Shown here: positions 8,501 to 17,575 of the stretch, piece after piece
How the letters are laid out: the number at the start of each line of letters is the position of its first letter
Numbering within the stretch: the stretch's first letter is position 1
Source of the DNA: Adiantum capillus-veneris
Lineage: Eukaryota > Streptophyta > Polypodiopsida > Polypodiales > Pteridaceae
DNA length: 64,000 nucleotides
Direction: 5' to 3'
Assembly: GCA_014529385.2 (NCBI GenBank)
Contig: CM043962.1
Location: 49,440,098-49,504,097, forward strand
Made by a program: the position numbers and the translations under genes
Notes under the pieces: model-generated
Told to the model about the DNA's origin: nothing
The model's database searches: none
What the model saw: only the letters and a program-made list of their open reading frames with translations

Positions 8501-10487
8501 CGATAGTCTCATGCTGAATTGGGTTTTCCTTTCCACAATTCATTGTTTCTTTTGGTGGTTCTAATAAGACTTGTGCAGTCTCGATCATTCTCTGGCACAT
8601 TTCAAGTCTCTGCTTTTCCAATTCCGCGTTTGGGTATGTCATCCACCTCTGTTCTTGTGTTTGGTTGTTCTTTAACCTAGCTTCGTAAGCTCTCATCAGT
8701 GCGTCCAATGGTTCGTGTACTTTGTCGACTAGCACTGATCCCCCTGAGCTTAAGCTCGTTGTTTCTTTGATACTCTTTTGTTTCGTTCTTTCCGGGCTCA
8801 TCTCTCGTTTCCCGTTTTGACTCTCAAGTTTTTCTAATCTATCTTTAGTTCGCTTTAGTTCCTCAGCTAGAATAGCGTCTTCACGTTCTTTTCTCAACTT
8901 CATGCGTGCTTTTCTAGCTTTCCATGTGTTTTTCTGACTCCGCGGTCCTGGACTAACCATTTCAGTCGCTAACTTTCCATTCTCAGGTTCTCTAGTGGTT
9001 TTCTTAGCTTGAGCTCTAGTAACAACTTGCGTTGGTATCAGAGTTTCATTTTCAGACCCACTGCTGGTAGGAATAGTTTCTAGCATATTCAATGTCGTCT
9101 TTTGCACTTTGTTTGGATTCTTTGAACAATCCTCAATGAAGTGAGTAACCCCACACTCAGTGCAATAAGCGTTAATTCTAATGATTTCCGTATGTGGGCA
9201 AACATTCATCAGATGGTCACCTCCACACTTGTAACAGGGTCCTAGTGCTGGTCTTGGTCCCATTTGATTCGTCCTTTGTGGATAGGATGGTCTTTGTCCT
9301 GTTAACCCTCCATGAGCTATGAACATCAATGTTCTTGCGTCCAAATTGTACCTCTCTTCATCAGAAGCACTTGTAACTGTTGGTATTCCAACATTCCCAA
9401 TCATGCCCCATGGTTCTGGTTGTTTGGGTTCTTCTGGTGGGTAATACACAGTTGGAGACATGTGTGCACCAGATTCTTCATAATAGGCTTGAACAGGCAC
9501 TAAGGCTTGTTCTTCCTGATTCTCTAAGGTTGGTACATATCTAATGCCTACTGGTCTTGCTCCTGGTAAAGGTGGTTGTTGTCCCAATACCGGTTGCGGT
9601 CTTTCTATCCCCATAGGTCCTGGCACATTTCCCGTTGGGTATCGAGGTATTGGATGTACTTGAGGTGGTGCTAATTGAGCAGGAGGTGCATACTGACGCT
9701 CCCTTACATACCCTTTGTTGTAATAGCACTCGTGTGTTGGATGGTTTGTCCATTTTTGTTCAATAGCACACCATTTCACTGTTTTTGGCAATGGTTTTTG
9801 GTATGGTGCCATCCTTTTTAGAGCATCTTCTATCATTTGCTCTACATTTGGCATGGTTGTTGTTTGAACATTTTTTTTAGTGGTAGTCTCGCTCGCTACG
9901 GAGGAAGAGCTACTGGATGCGAAATCTGTATCCGCTGACACCTCTCCATAAACCATACAGTTATCCACTAAGTACAATGCCTCTCTCGTTACTTGCTCGA
10001 AACTTTTACAAGCTTTCAAGTGCAAGTCCTTCTTGAGAGTGTCGTTTCTCAGTCCCTCAATAAAGAGAACAGATAGTCTGTCATCTTGTGGTCGTTCACG
10101 TACTGGACATCTCTCAATGTATTGTTTGAAGCGAAGTGAAGCTTCCTTCACTTTTTCGTGTTCTCTCTGTTTAAAAGCATATATTTGTGAGACCGTATTG
10201 TGCTTAATCCCTTGTTTTGAGAATTCCTCAGCAAACTCTCTTAGCAAATGTTCAATGTCATGGAGTCCCCCTATGTTCAGTGGTTGAAACCATGTCAATG
10301 CCGTACCTTCTAGAGTAAGACCAAATCCCTCGTATTGTGTATGGAAATCTGTTATCTGCTCAGCTCTTAAGACTTGCTTAAAGAGTGATACATGTGCATA
10401 CGGATCTCCCGAACCACCATACTTCTTTGGCATACACTTCGCTACTTGAGATGGTCTCATACGTCTATGGTCTGCTACCAATCTCAT
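5562..10487 (-). CDS. T1 Gag-protease-reverse transcriptase polyprotein
   Basis: A 1641-codon frame from ATG at 10487. Residues ~20-170 form a retrotransposon Gag core (KYGGSGDPYAHVSLFKQVLR, then FKQREHEKVKEASLRFKQYI). Two zinc knuckles lie near 416-460 (CYKCGGDHLMNVC and CTECGVTHFIEDC); both are CX2CX3HX4C, one residue shorter than usual. A charged coiled-coil-like stretch lies near 525-580. The retropepsin has ILDSGAGVAIATK at about residue 906 and IILGRPFMRQ. A long acidic/basic linker precedes RT, which has FLDGFSGYNQ (~1507), MPFGLTNAPATFQ and IYMDDLCVHS (~1569), so the polymerase Asp residues are intact. The frame ends at 5562 because of a frameshift into RNase H. The start overlaps the upstream ORF stop (ATGA), suggesting coupled translation. 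Confidence 0.93.
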   Translation of the reverse strand: MRLVADHRRMRPSQVAKCMPKKYGGSGDPYAHVSLFKQVLRAEQITDFHTQYEGFGLTLEGTALTWFQPLNIGGLHDIEHLLREFAEEFSKQGIKHNTVSQIYAFKQREHEKVKEASLRFKQYIERCPVRERPQDDRLSVLFIEGLRNDTLKKDLHLKACKSFEQVTREALYLVDNCMVYGEVSADTDFASSSSSSVASETTTKKNVQTTTMPNVEQMIEDALKRMAPYQKPLPKTVKWCAIEQKWTNHPTHECYYNKGYVRERQYAPPAQLAPPQVHPIPRYPTGNVPGPMGIERPQPVLGQQPPLPGARPVGIRYVPTLENQEEQALVPVQAYYEESGAHMSPTVYYPPEEPKQPEPWGMIGNVGIPTVTSASDEERYNLDARTLMFIAHGGLTGQRPSYPQRTNQMGPRPALGPCYKCGGDHLMNVCPHTEIIRINAYCTECGVTHFIEDCSKNPNKVQKTTLNMLETIPTSSGSENETLIPTQVVTRAQAKKTTREPENGKLATEMVSPGPRSQKNTWKARKARMKLRKEREDAILAEELKRTKDRLEKLESQNGKREMSPERTKQKSIKETTSLSSGGSVLVDKVHEPLDALMRAYEARLKNNQTQEQRWMTYPNAELEKQRLEMCQRMIETAQVLLEPPKETMNCGKENPIQHETIVSRVAEKTPSAQKPKNTHKDDRIVLNTTDQEIENFHPVIQRSYGRDEDYNEFWKQVREANFANELSCQANQTNWEKDIRNPPIVEFEAGSQVDLDLQSYWGDGGSVRTMESKPHSLNTLPSYLGEYEAKSETRALPSRRISSEKVMDSQGLIEILSTPVTCTITLAELLRLRPHMWTTVGKCLEKFGIKDPTSRLKEGIQELSKPQKNAKPVPLNKVGEYCEGEEGNTTLPVEFQGVNTMAILDSGAGVAIATKEIWKTWGKPAIRKTRLKLQLADGQMEKPMGLLEKVVVTSCGIEYEHTFAIVDFGKENNYDIILGRPFMRQLKMVQDWGYDHIYLRNMETTTRVNLKDHSYKDVNRTPVEEFDSATLAGSEFPAWLGKPKELWMCGASKCGSLKREECVLERAIEDETYIGEPFPEDTLESLEWTHILATLDVCAIPDGPTTKFCDKDGYDVVPYFMLRTVLEKETEKNDTLEKEDEEEVFHDIPDHPEWGNEADNESTDNSSENEETITDVRFYDFPNQTKQRQKRYRAKRKTKGVRTNPMPRIRGKNQFLMLVKAEDCVKDKISGRMRGNDQKSLRKDKKGSRNQVQRNGTKTETEKSEKNKRNREHTESKLEHRNKYRELKKTLKEVWTTEIESGEDENAKIKENMDVPSHYRKFTIEDRKVILTPPIRERKENESYDGPEDAKKVDLAAPGEPPRPVYIATDLSPGEEERLLSLLREYRDVFAWSYKDLKGVDPSICQHTIPLKQDAKPSRQRPYTYNDTFAKRIKEEIDKLMEAEFIYEIEHTDWVSPIVVVPKKNGKLRVCVNLKKVNAATIRDNYPLPITDHVLERVSGKTTYSFLDGFSGYNQLAIALEDQHKTAFATEWGIYAYRVMPFGLTNAPATFQRLMTHAFKEYLRLFLEIYMDDLCVHSLLRDEHLEHLRKVFEKCRTYRICLNPEKCVFMVRQGRILGHIVSQNGISTDLEKIKGYSGYA

Positions 10488-11620
10488 TGTGTGTCCCGGC
10501 TAAAGCTTTCTCTAGCATCATGGACTTCATGGGTTACCCTTGTCAGTTCCCCTGCCCTGAATCTACTACTAGGAGGTAAATGTGATGGTTCCGCTTCGAA
10601 CCTTGGACCTGGAGTGGTATACGTGGGGATTGGAACTGCACTACCTCGATTCGTATCCATTGACTCTCTGGAATGTAATGATCCCATTGGTCCGGGCTTC
10701 GCGTACTGAGGTTGACTGAAAGAGTCAGCAGCCTGAGTTCTTTGTCCTCCTGTCGTCATTGGGTTTTGCCCTCCATTTGTTGGTGCTGGTCTTTGTGAGC
10801 TAGAAGTAACATAATACTGATGTAGTGGTCCCCCAAAGTATGTATATCCTTCTAATTCTTTCTTGACCATTGTTGAGTATTGCCTGCCATACTTGTCGTA
10901 AGCGGCAATTTTCACTTCCGATCCCTCTGTGTAGGTAAAGACATAAAGTCTTTTTTGGTCTGTCAACTCTCCAGTGTAGGGTTCTTCACATCTATAATAG
11001 AGATCCTGCTCCCCATTATTATATTTGTATAGCCCCACATAGATGTTATCAGTGTTGATCCTTGTAGTTTCATTCTCTCTTCTTAACCTCGCATCAGGGA
11101 AGTTCATTATTGGTGCTTTCTCCTCAAGTTCTTCATCTACTTTCGCCTTGGTGCCCATAAATCCCCACTTGTCCACAATGTTAGGGTTTAGAACTACCAA
11201 GTACATGGTACCCTCGTCATCTAGATATCTATCTCCGCTATAGCTCACAGGCACTAAGTCCTTGAACTCACTAGGTCTCTCCTCTATCTTTACACAATAG
11301 CGGTCCATTCCATCTTTGTAGATCTTGGCACCTTGCTCATTGTCGTACTGATATTTTATGAACAATAGCTTCATTGTGGCGGAAGGGTTTGATGATCCTG
11401 CTGCCATATTTTCTCTGTTGTTCAGGTTCAGGTGTTCCACGTGTTCGGTGAAAATCTCGTAAGATCTCTCCGAAGAAGTATCAGAGACACTTCCTTCAAA
11501 GATCGGCTCTAATGGTTGCACCCAACTTTGGTTTACACTTCCCTCGGTTGATATGACACTTGCTGGTTCCCCTTGTTTTGGTTGGTTATTCTGGAGGTTC
11601 CTGCCCGATCTCAAATTCAT
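10484..11620 (-). CDS. T1 upstream ORF (ORF1), unknown function
   Basis: A 378-codon frame starting at ATG 11620 (MNLRSGRNLQNNQPKQGEP). It lies between the leader and gag and ends with TGA in the overlap ATGA, where the gag-pol ATG begins. No catalytic motif is recognised. The N-terminal third is acidic and Ser/Thr-rich; the middle (about 75-260) looks folded, with many aromatic and charged residues (for instance MYLVVLNPNIVDKWGFMG); the C-terminal third is Gly/Pro/Gln-rich and low complexity. A diverged relative is present at 50840-51861 before another gag, so the protein is conserved in the lineage. An ORF before gag is known in Ogre/Tat elements; whether this one is homologous to those cannot be judged here. 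Confidence 0.8.
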   Translation of the reverse strand: MNLRSGRNLQNNQPKQGEPASVISTEGSVNQSWVQPLEPIFEGSVSDTSSERSYEIFTEHVEHLNLNNRENMAAGSSNPSATMKLLFIKYQYDNEQGAKIYKDGMDRYCVKIEERPSEFKDLVPVSYSGDRYLDDEGTMYLVVLNPNIVDKWGFMGTKAKVDEELEEKAPIMNFPDARLRRENETTRINTDNIYVGLYKYNNGEQDLYYRCEEPYTGELTDQKRLYVFTYTEGSEVKIAAYDKYGRQYSTMVKKELEGYTYFGGPLHQYYVTSSSQRPAPTNGGQNPMTTGGQRTQAADSFSQPQYAKPGPMGSLHSRESMDTNRGSAVPIPTYTTPGPRFEAEPSHLPPSSRFRAGELTRVTHEVHDARESFSRDTQ

Positions 11621-13027
11621 CAATTCCCCTAAAGGACTTTAACTTTTCCGTCTCGGCAATTTGTTTTCCCCAAGTTTTTGTGGTCAGAATTGATCCAAAC
11701 TGACTGATACTTGGTCAATTGTTTAATCTTGTCAGTTGGACAACTTCTGTTTCATCAAGTGAGAATTTTGTTGCAATTATGCTGAAAAAGACATTATACG
11801 CGTATGATGTCTTTTTTCACAGATTTAGACTATTTTGGTTATGCTCACTCTCAATAGCCCCCTTATGCTCTTTCCACTCACAAAATTCAGTTTGAACTCT
11901 GTTTGAGCAAGTTATGGCTAATTTAGTCTTTTCTTGGCAATTTTCCGCTTTTGACTTGTTTTTTGGGTCAATTGTGATCCAAATGGGATGAAACTTGAAA
12001 TATAACCTCTAGACAGCTATTACAATGGATCTGTGTTGGCAAAGTATCAAAATATGTCCAGAATTAGGTCAAAGACATCATACGCGTATGATGTCTTTTT
12101 CATCAATTTAGGTCAAAACTTGATATTTATACTTCCTACAGTGCTTGTAACAATCTTGTCAGGTCAGATATCAAAAATAAGCAGTGGATGTGCCAAAAGA
12201 CATTATACGCGTATGATGTCTTTTGTCCCAGATTTTGACTATTTTTGGTTTTAAGCCTTCTCCCATGTTTATAATTGAGTTTCAAGTGTTTTTGTCAGGT
12301 TTGAATGTAAAAACAAGATCTGAATCCAAAATTTCCTATTCTTTGCGTTTCTTGGACTCCGACTTGTCTTTTCGGGTTTCTTTGAGTGTTAATCCTCTTG
12401 TTTTAAGTTGAAATTAGGGTATAACCCCCCTTTTGAACACTCTGGTAAAGTCAAAATTTCTGTTTTGGTCTCTCTTTGGTCATTTAGACATCATACGCGT
12501 ATGATGTCTAAAGTTGCAGATTTCCAGTTTTTTAGCACAGAATCCTTCCTAAAGCTTTCTCAAGTGCTCAGCAACTCCCAGATACACAGAAAATTTCTCT
12601 GACTTTTGTTTATTGCAAGTTTCACTACTAACTCGACGGTTTAGTGATCTAACATGCAATCAACCATATCAAGCAAATACTCCAATGATTATTAGCTCTA
12701 GATCAGGATCAAATGAAGTCCTACCTAAGCTATTCCTAATCATAAAATGGGTTTGGTAATTGTGATTTTAAAGAGATCCACTGCCACTCACGGACTAGCA
12801 AATTCTTCTTCTATCAACAACTACTCATCACCAACAAAACAACAAACAAATCTAAGCTAAACTAAAAATACTGTCAACACGGAAGACCCAGGAATACCCC
12901 ACTTCCTAGTATCTCTCGAGATCTTCGGAGTCCACCACTCCTAGATCTTTTCTAACTAAAGTATACAAAGTAGTTTATACGACTCACCTCGTAGGATTAG
13001 TCTAAGGTCACCTACTTAGGGCTCTCG
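11621..13027 (-). other. T1 leader between PBS and ORF1
   Basis: About 1.4 kb without a plausible coding frame. It holds four palindrome copies. Palindrome offsets of 409 and 413 bp suggest an old ~410-bp duplication inside the leader. The part nearest the PBS (12640-13027) shows nothing recognisable. Confidence 0.6.
11789..12509. repeat. T1 palindrome array (5' side), four copies
   Basis: Copies of the 24-bp palindrome lie at 11789-11812, 12073-12096, 12198-12221 and 12486-12509. The first and third share one substitution (ATTATACG instead of ATCATACG in the left half); the other two are perfect. Start-to-start spacing is 284, 125 and 288 bp, so the ~286-bp spacing of the 3' pair recurs. 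Intervening sequences are clearly more diverged than the palindromes. Confidence 0.9.
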
Positions 13028-13045
13028 TCCCCGGCAGCGGCGCCA
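13028..13045 (-). promoter_or_regulatory. T1 primer binding site, tRNA-Asp type
   Basis: On the minus strand reads TGGCGCCGCTGCCGGGGA, two bases from the LTR end. It is close to the PBS reported for plant Tat and Athila elements and would anneal to a tRNA 3' end to prime minus-strand DNA. Confidence 0.85.
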
Positions 13046-13047
13046 AA

Positions 13048-13926
13048 TGTTAAGGCGGTTACGCCGCTAGCGGAAGCTAAATAGCGAGAACTCAACCAAC
13101 AACAGAATTTGTCAGACGAGGACGAAGCTTGACCCGCAGGCGCATGGAAACAACTAGGTGGGTGTCAAATCACCTACTCGACCTTCTAATGACAATCACT
13201 ACTAAGGAAATCAAATCTAAGTTCTAAAATACGCAAGTGACTGAAATCCGTACTACGAACGAATGCTATACGAAACAGGATCTAGAATCATTGAATTGAT
13301 CTCAAACTCAAGGGGAAGTCTATGCACTAGGTAAGAACAACACCCTAAAGACTTGAACTGCAAAATCAACCTATAATCACTCCGTGCGATAAACGCGTAT
13401 GAAGACAGGCCGAAAAATACAGGTGACCGAAACTTGACCCCGATGGTACTAATGTGTAGCTCTGCTCGTTGTGGTTCTATAGATATGCTGCACGCTCTAT
13501 TCCGACACACGAGTTGGAAGAAAACTCACACCGAAGCTCGTAGGAACTTACCACACATAGAAGCCGATAGCGCGCACTCTTGGTATCAGTGCGTAGCTCT
13601 TGCCGTTGCTAACACAATGGCGGTGTCGCTTCTCCAATGGCGGCTCCGTAGCTCGCGTAGCAAGTAGATAAGACTCTCTCTCTCTCACTCACTCTCTCTC
13701 AGACACAGTCACGGCGCTCAAAAACTCACTTTGATTAATAATCTGAATCCCCTTAGGTTACAAAAACTTTGGCTTATATACCTCAGCCTTGGAGGTGAGA
13801 ACATCTCTAACTAATTACATCAGCAAGTGAAATTACTTCGGAATTACAAGCTGGAAACTCAATTGAGTCCCGTTACTTAATGAATGGCTCAATTCAAAAT
13901 CAATGTCGGAAAGACATTTATTACAA
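13048..13926 (-). repeat. T1 5' LTR
   Basis: On the plus strand it starts with TGTTAAGGCGG, so the minus-strand LTR ends in ...TTAACA next to the PBS. It contains a TATA box at 13773-13780 and, downstream on the minus strand, a GA-rich stretch (13670-13705). The outer end cannot be fixed because the partner LTR is outside the window. Confidence 0.65.
13773..13780 (-). promoter_or_regulatory. TATA box of T1 LTR promoter
   Basis: Minus-strand TATATAAG inside GAGGTATATAAGCC, followed about 70-100 bp downstream by a GA-rich run. The position within U3 fits the element's own RNA polymerase II promoter. Confidence 0.6.
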
Positions 13927-13992
13927 TCAATGGTTACAAAAATGATGAGTGTGAGCAAAAATGTGGGTGTGATCCTCTGCTGGCTCAACACC

Positions 13993-14296
13993 AAGGTCAC
14001 AAGGAACATAAAGATTGTATTGTATCAAGTCTCTCTTGATGGGAGAATCTATAATACAAACGCCTTTTGGAGGGGGGACGAGCTCCAAGTAAATCCGGTC
14101 CTCAAATATTGTCATGTTCTCTAATACTCTCTCTCTTGCAAAAGTATTGTTCATGCCAAGTTAATTAAGTACTATGTTTATGTTGCTACCATCAATTAAG
14201 TTCACCCTCCATGTTCTCAAAGTAATCTCACAAAAATGCTGACTCTAATTCTCTGAATTCCGCTATTCTCAAAGTTTATAGGCCATTTCCATTACA
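13993..14296 (+). repeat. B 5' LTR, right part only
   Basis: Positions 13993-14296 match 20099-20407, including the TCTCTCTTGATGGGAGAATC and TTTGGAGGGGGGAC segments and the common end CCATTTCCATTACA. Matching fades left of 13993, next to the T1 LTR, so the LTR is truncated or interrupted there. Confidence 0.85.
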
Positions 14297-14297
14297 T

Positions 14298-14309
14298 TGG
14301 TATCAAAGC
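14298..14309 (+). promoter_or_regulatory. B primer binding site, tRNA-iMet type
   Basis: TGGTATCAAAGC lies one base after the LTR end; it differs by one base from the standard plant TGGTATCAGAGC primer site. Confidence 0.88.
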
Positions 14310-14711
14310 ATTTGGTTTCTCTTTTCTTGCTTAAGAAGAGAGGTCCTTAAGTAGCCTATTAATGGTTGATTTTGTTAATTATATTAAGGTAAGTGGGACT
14401 GGGATCTATGATCGATTTTGTTGAGCCCACTATGTGGGATATGGTGCACACCTCGAGAGCTTTGGTCTTAATAATGGAGTCTTCTTAGACTTTCCTACGG
14501 CTTTACCAGTATTCAGCCATAAGAAGTTCGAAAGGAGCTATCCCTCGACAACTTCGCTATGTTAGACCCACTCCACTACTCTCTATAATTAACCAATTTG
14601 AGCCGTGGGTGTAGATACTTAAGTGCCTATTTTCAAAGGCTAAGAGGAGTAGCAACTAAGGTTTTTGAATTGCCAAAGCATACACTAAGTAAAAACATAA
14701 ATTTAATTAAC

Positions 14712-16120
14712 ATGGATGACAATAACCAAGAGAGTAGAATGAACATTGATAACTTTGATTTTGCACATGAAGGTGCTAATGATGATGCCCACATGTTTGT
14801 AAATTATCTTGTTACTAGGTTGCAACAAGCTATGGGCAACCCTGCTTTCCAAGCCGAAGTTACTCAACAACTTCGTGCTTATGGAAATTCCTTTCCTCTC
14901 CAAGAGGAGAGAGAGCTTAGGAGGCTTCTTGATGAGACCCCCTAAAGAAGACTCTCTCCCATACAAGAGGAGGAATCCAAATATCAAGAAAGTAATGAAT
15001 CCCTAAGTTCCTTCGAAGATGTGGCTCCACGAAGAAGGCGGACTAAACAATCGTCAACTCCTCCCAAGAGGACACGGTTAACCCATTAACCCATAGTCCT
15101 TTTCCTCATCACTCCAAAAGAGAAGAGAGGAAACAAAGGAAGAAAAGGGCAAGAAAGAGGTCACCCTCTTCTCCTTCTTCTTCACCCTCCTCCTCTACTG
15201 ATGAAAGCTATGGCTATTATCCTAGAGAATACAAGAGGGGAGGACATCGCAAATCTTACCCTGCATGGCAAAGGTCACAAAAGCTAAAGAAGTTCAAAGG
15301 GGGAGGAAAGATTATATCTTTTCTCACCTATGATGGCACCATTGGTGCTACCGACAAAGTATTGGCCTTCATCCAACAATTTGATGCGGCCTTTGGAGAC
15401 GAGGGCTTCACGGAGTCCTCCAAGCTACACCATGTAGCTATGCACTTCCAAAATTGGCTCGTCAATGGTGGGCTAGCCTTCGTGGCAACAACGAAGCCCC
15501 AAAGACATGGAAAACTCTACGAGATTCCATCATGAAGCAATTCCTTGCAAGCGATGCAAAGGAAAAAGTGCTCACAGAATGGCGGAGTTTGAGGCTTCTC
15601 GCTCACGAGTCTATCCACAAATATGTGGACAAGTTTTGGGATTACATCTCAAGGCTATTGCCTTTCAAAAGATAGACTTTGCCAAAAAAAAGCAACAATT
15701 TTGTGTGGGATTACCTGAAGAGATGGCCGAGTATGTCAACTCTCAACGGCCTGGTTCTATCAGCGAAGTAATCCACCATACCATGGTTGCTTCGCACATC
15801 AATTTCCAACAAGGGGCTAGACGGAATGTCAAGCCCATGGAAAATAAAGACAAAAGTGATTCAAAGGAAAAAATTAATGCCCAAAATTCTTCCCACTCCA
15901 ACAACAACAACAACAATCGGTCCAAGGAGAAAGGAGTTTACAAAGGTAAAAATAAACTCTCCTGAAGATCTTGAAACTTTTCGCAAGGAACATAAGTGTT
16001 TTAAGAGTGGAAGGCAAGGACATGGCTATCGTTCTTGCCCCAAGAAAAATGCTCGCAATGAGACACCTAGGGCTTCCACCATCGAAGCTCCACAAGAGGC
16101 TGCTCATTGCAAAGGATCAC
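14712..16120 (+). pseudogene. B gag
   Basis: Starts at ATG 14712 (MDDNNQESRMNIDN). The Gag core is recognisable in pieces: QQFDAAFGDEGFTESSKLHH and RQWWASLRG, then HESIHKYVDKFWD, then FQQGARRN before a basic Asn-rich linker. The zinc knuckle reads CFKSGRQGHGYRSC, with the second Cys replaced by Ser. Several stops and frame changes (for example at 14945 and near 15455 and 15675) break the frame. Relatives at 33399-34584 (-), 54099-54460 (-) and 54480-55722 (+) confirm the assignment. Confidence 0.85.
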
Positions 16121-16760
16121 CTCTCTCCTATGCTTGGGGAAAGGTAAGGGAGCATGATGCCTTCATCTTGTTTGACCCTGGCTCTACTCACAAATTTATA
16201 TCAATGGAGTTGGCCACCAAGTTGGGCATTCAAGCTTTTGAGATAGGAGATGTTGTAACTGATGATGCCGCTTTCAAGGGACAACAAGCCTCCGTTACTC
16301 CCTTGATTGCGAAGTTGAGGCCTCGTGTCCAAAGCTATGTTGACAAAGAAGAATTTTGATCTCTCCTCTCCAACATGAGGATGTTATCCTAGGGGTGCCA
16401 TGATTTGATCGCATGGCTGCCAACATGAAGTTGCCTGAAAGGAGAATCTACTTCACCTACAGGGGAAAGAACATGTATATAGATGCTAATGAGTATGGTC
16501 GTACTACACCACTTGTAAATTCACCAGCTTTTGATAAGTCAATGAAAAGCTTGATTTTTGCGTACATGATTTTTGTAAAAGAATCCACTAATGATGCTAA
16601 TGGTTTATCAAATGAAAATGGTAGAAATGAAGAAGAGTTAGACTTTTCTAACTTTCTAAAAGGATTCCAAGATGTTTTCATCGATGATATCCCTATGGAC
16701 TTACCTCCAAAACGAGGGGATGATGACCATCGAATTGAGCTCCTAAATCTCACCGCCTAA
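16121..16760 (+). pseudogene. B retropepsin region
   Basis: Protease homologue beginning YAWGKVREHDAFILFDPGST and continuing SMELATKLGIQAFE. The catalytic triad position is Asp-Pro-Gly (16171 region) rather than Asp-Ser/Thr-Gly, as in copies F, K and L. A frameshift after QSYVDKEEF breaks the frame near 16357, and a second piece (16413-16760) runs to the RT junction, containing FLKGFQDVFIDDIP. Confidence 0.8.
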
Positions 16761-17575
16761 TAAGCCTCCATATCGAGTTTCCCAAGCTCAACAAGAGGAG
16801 ATTATGAGGCAAGTACAAGAATTGGTAGACAAAGGGATGGTGAGGCCTAGATCCTCTCACTTTTGTTCTCCAGTCCTTTTAGTGCAAAAGAAAGATGGTA
16901 CATACCACATGTGTGTGGACTATCGTGCACTAAACCATATCACTATCAAAAATAGATTTCCCGTACCTCGGGTAGAAGATCTGTTTGATAAGCTACAACG
17001 CTCTACCTACTTCAATAGGATTGACCTTAAAAGTGGCTATCATCAAATAAGGATAGTGGAGGAAGATATCCTAAAGACCGCGTTTCGTACAGTTTTGGTC
17101 TTTATGAATATCTAGTCATGCCTTTTGGCTTGACCAATGCACCTGCCACATTCAATTTGTTTGATGGAGAAAATATTTAGACCCTGCCGCAAGTTCACTG
17201 GGGTTCCCTTTGATGATATCATCATATAATTCAAGTCCTTGGAGGACCACAAGAAACATCTCCAAGTGATTTTTCAAGCATTGAGGGAGAACAAGCTTTT
17301 TCTCAACCAAAAGAAAAGCGATTTTTTCCTTCAAGAGATTCAATACTTAGGTCATATTATCTCTCAAGATGGTTCTACATGGATCCATCAAAGTTAGAGG
17401 TAATAAAAACATGGCCTAATCCAAGGAATCTACATGAGCTAAGAAGCTTTATTGTTATGTGTGTATACTATAGACGCTTCATAGCAAAATTTTCTCAAAC
17501 ATCAGGACCATTATATGACTTAACAAAAAGAACGTTAAGTATTCATGGAGTGCTAAGGAGCAAAAAGCTTGTATA
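16761..17575 (+). pseudogene. B reverse transcriptase
   Basis: RT motifs in order: [33 protein letters not shown], a frameshifted PFGLTNAPATF region, FDDIII (two Asp kept) and YLGHIISQDG. A frame change near 17090, a stop in the DDIII strand and another break near 17376 make it inactive. The end (RRFIAKFSQTSGPLYDL) stops at about 17575 where RNase H should follow. Confidence 0.88.

Larger units (their letters stand above)
1..13926 (-). mobile_element. T1: Tat-like Ty3/gypsy LTR retrotransposon, 3' LTR outside window
   Basis: A minus-strand element read from right to left: 5' LTR beginning (plus coordinates) at 13048, PBS at 13028-13045, a 1.4-kb leader, an upstream ORF, a 1641-codon gag-protease-RT frame, RNase H and duplicated H2C2 modules, integrase, and a long C-terminal extension. 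The order protease-RT-RNase H-integrase and the YMDD RT define Ty3/gypsy. The extra ORF before gag, the large size and the tRNA-Asp-like PBS resemble the plant Tat/Ogre group; this lineage call is an inference. Coding frames are long, with only a few frameshifts and stops, so the copy is young or slowly decaying. No match to the 5' LTR appears at 1-2000, so the 3' LTR is probably left of the window. The right border is fuzzy (between about 13860 and 13990). Confidence 0.85.
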
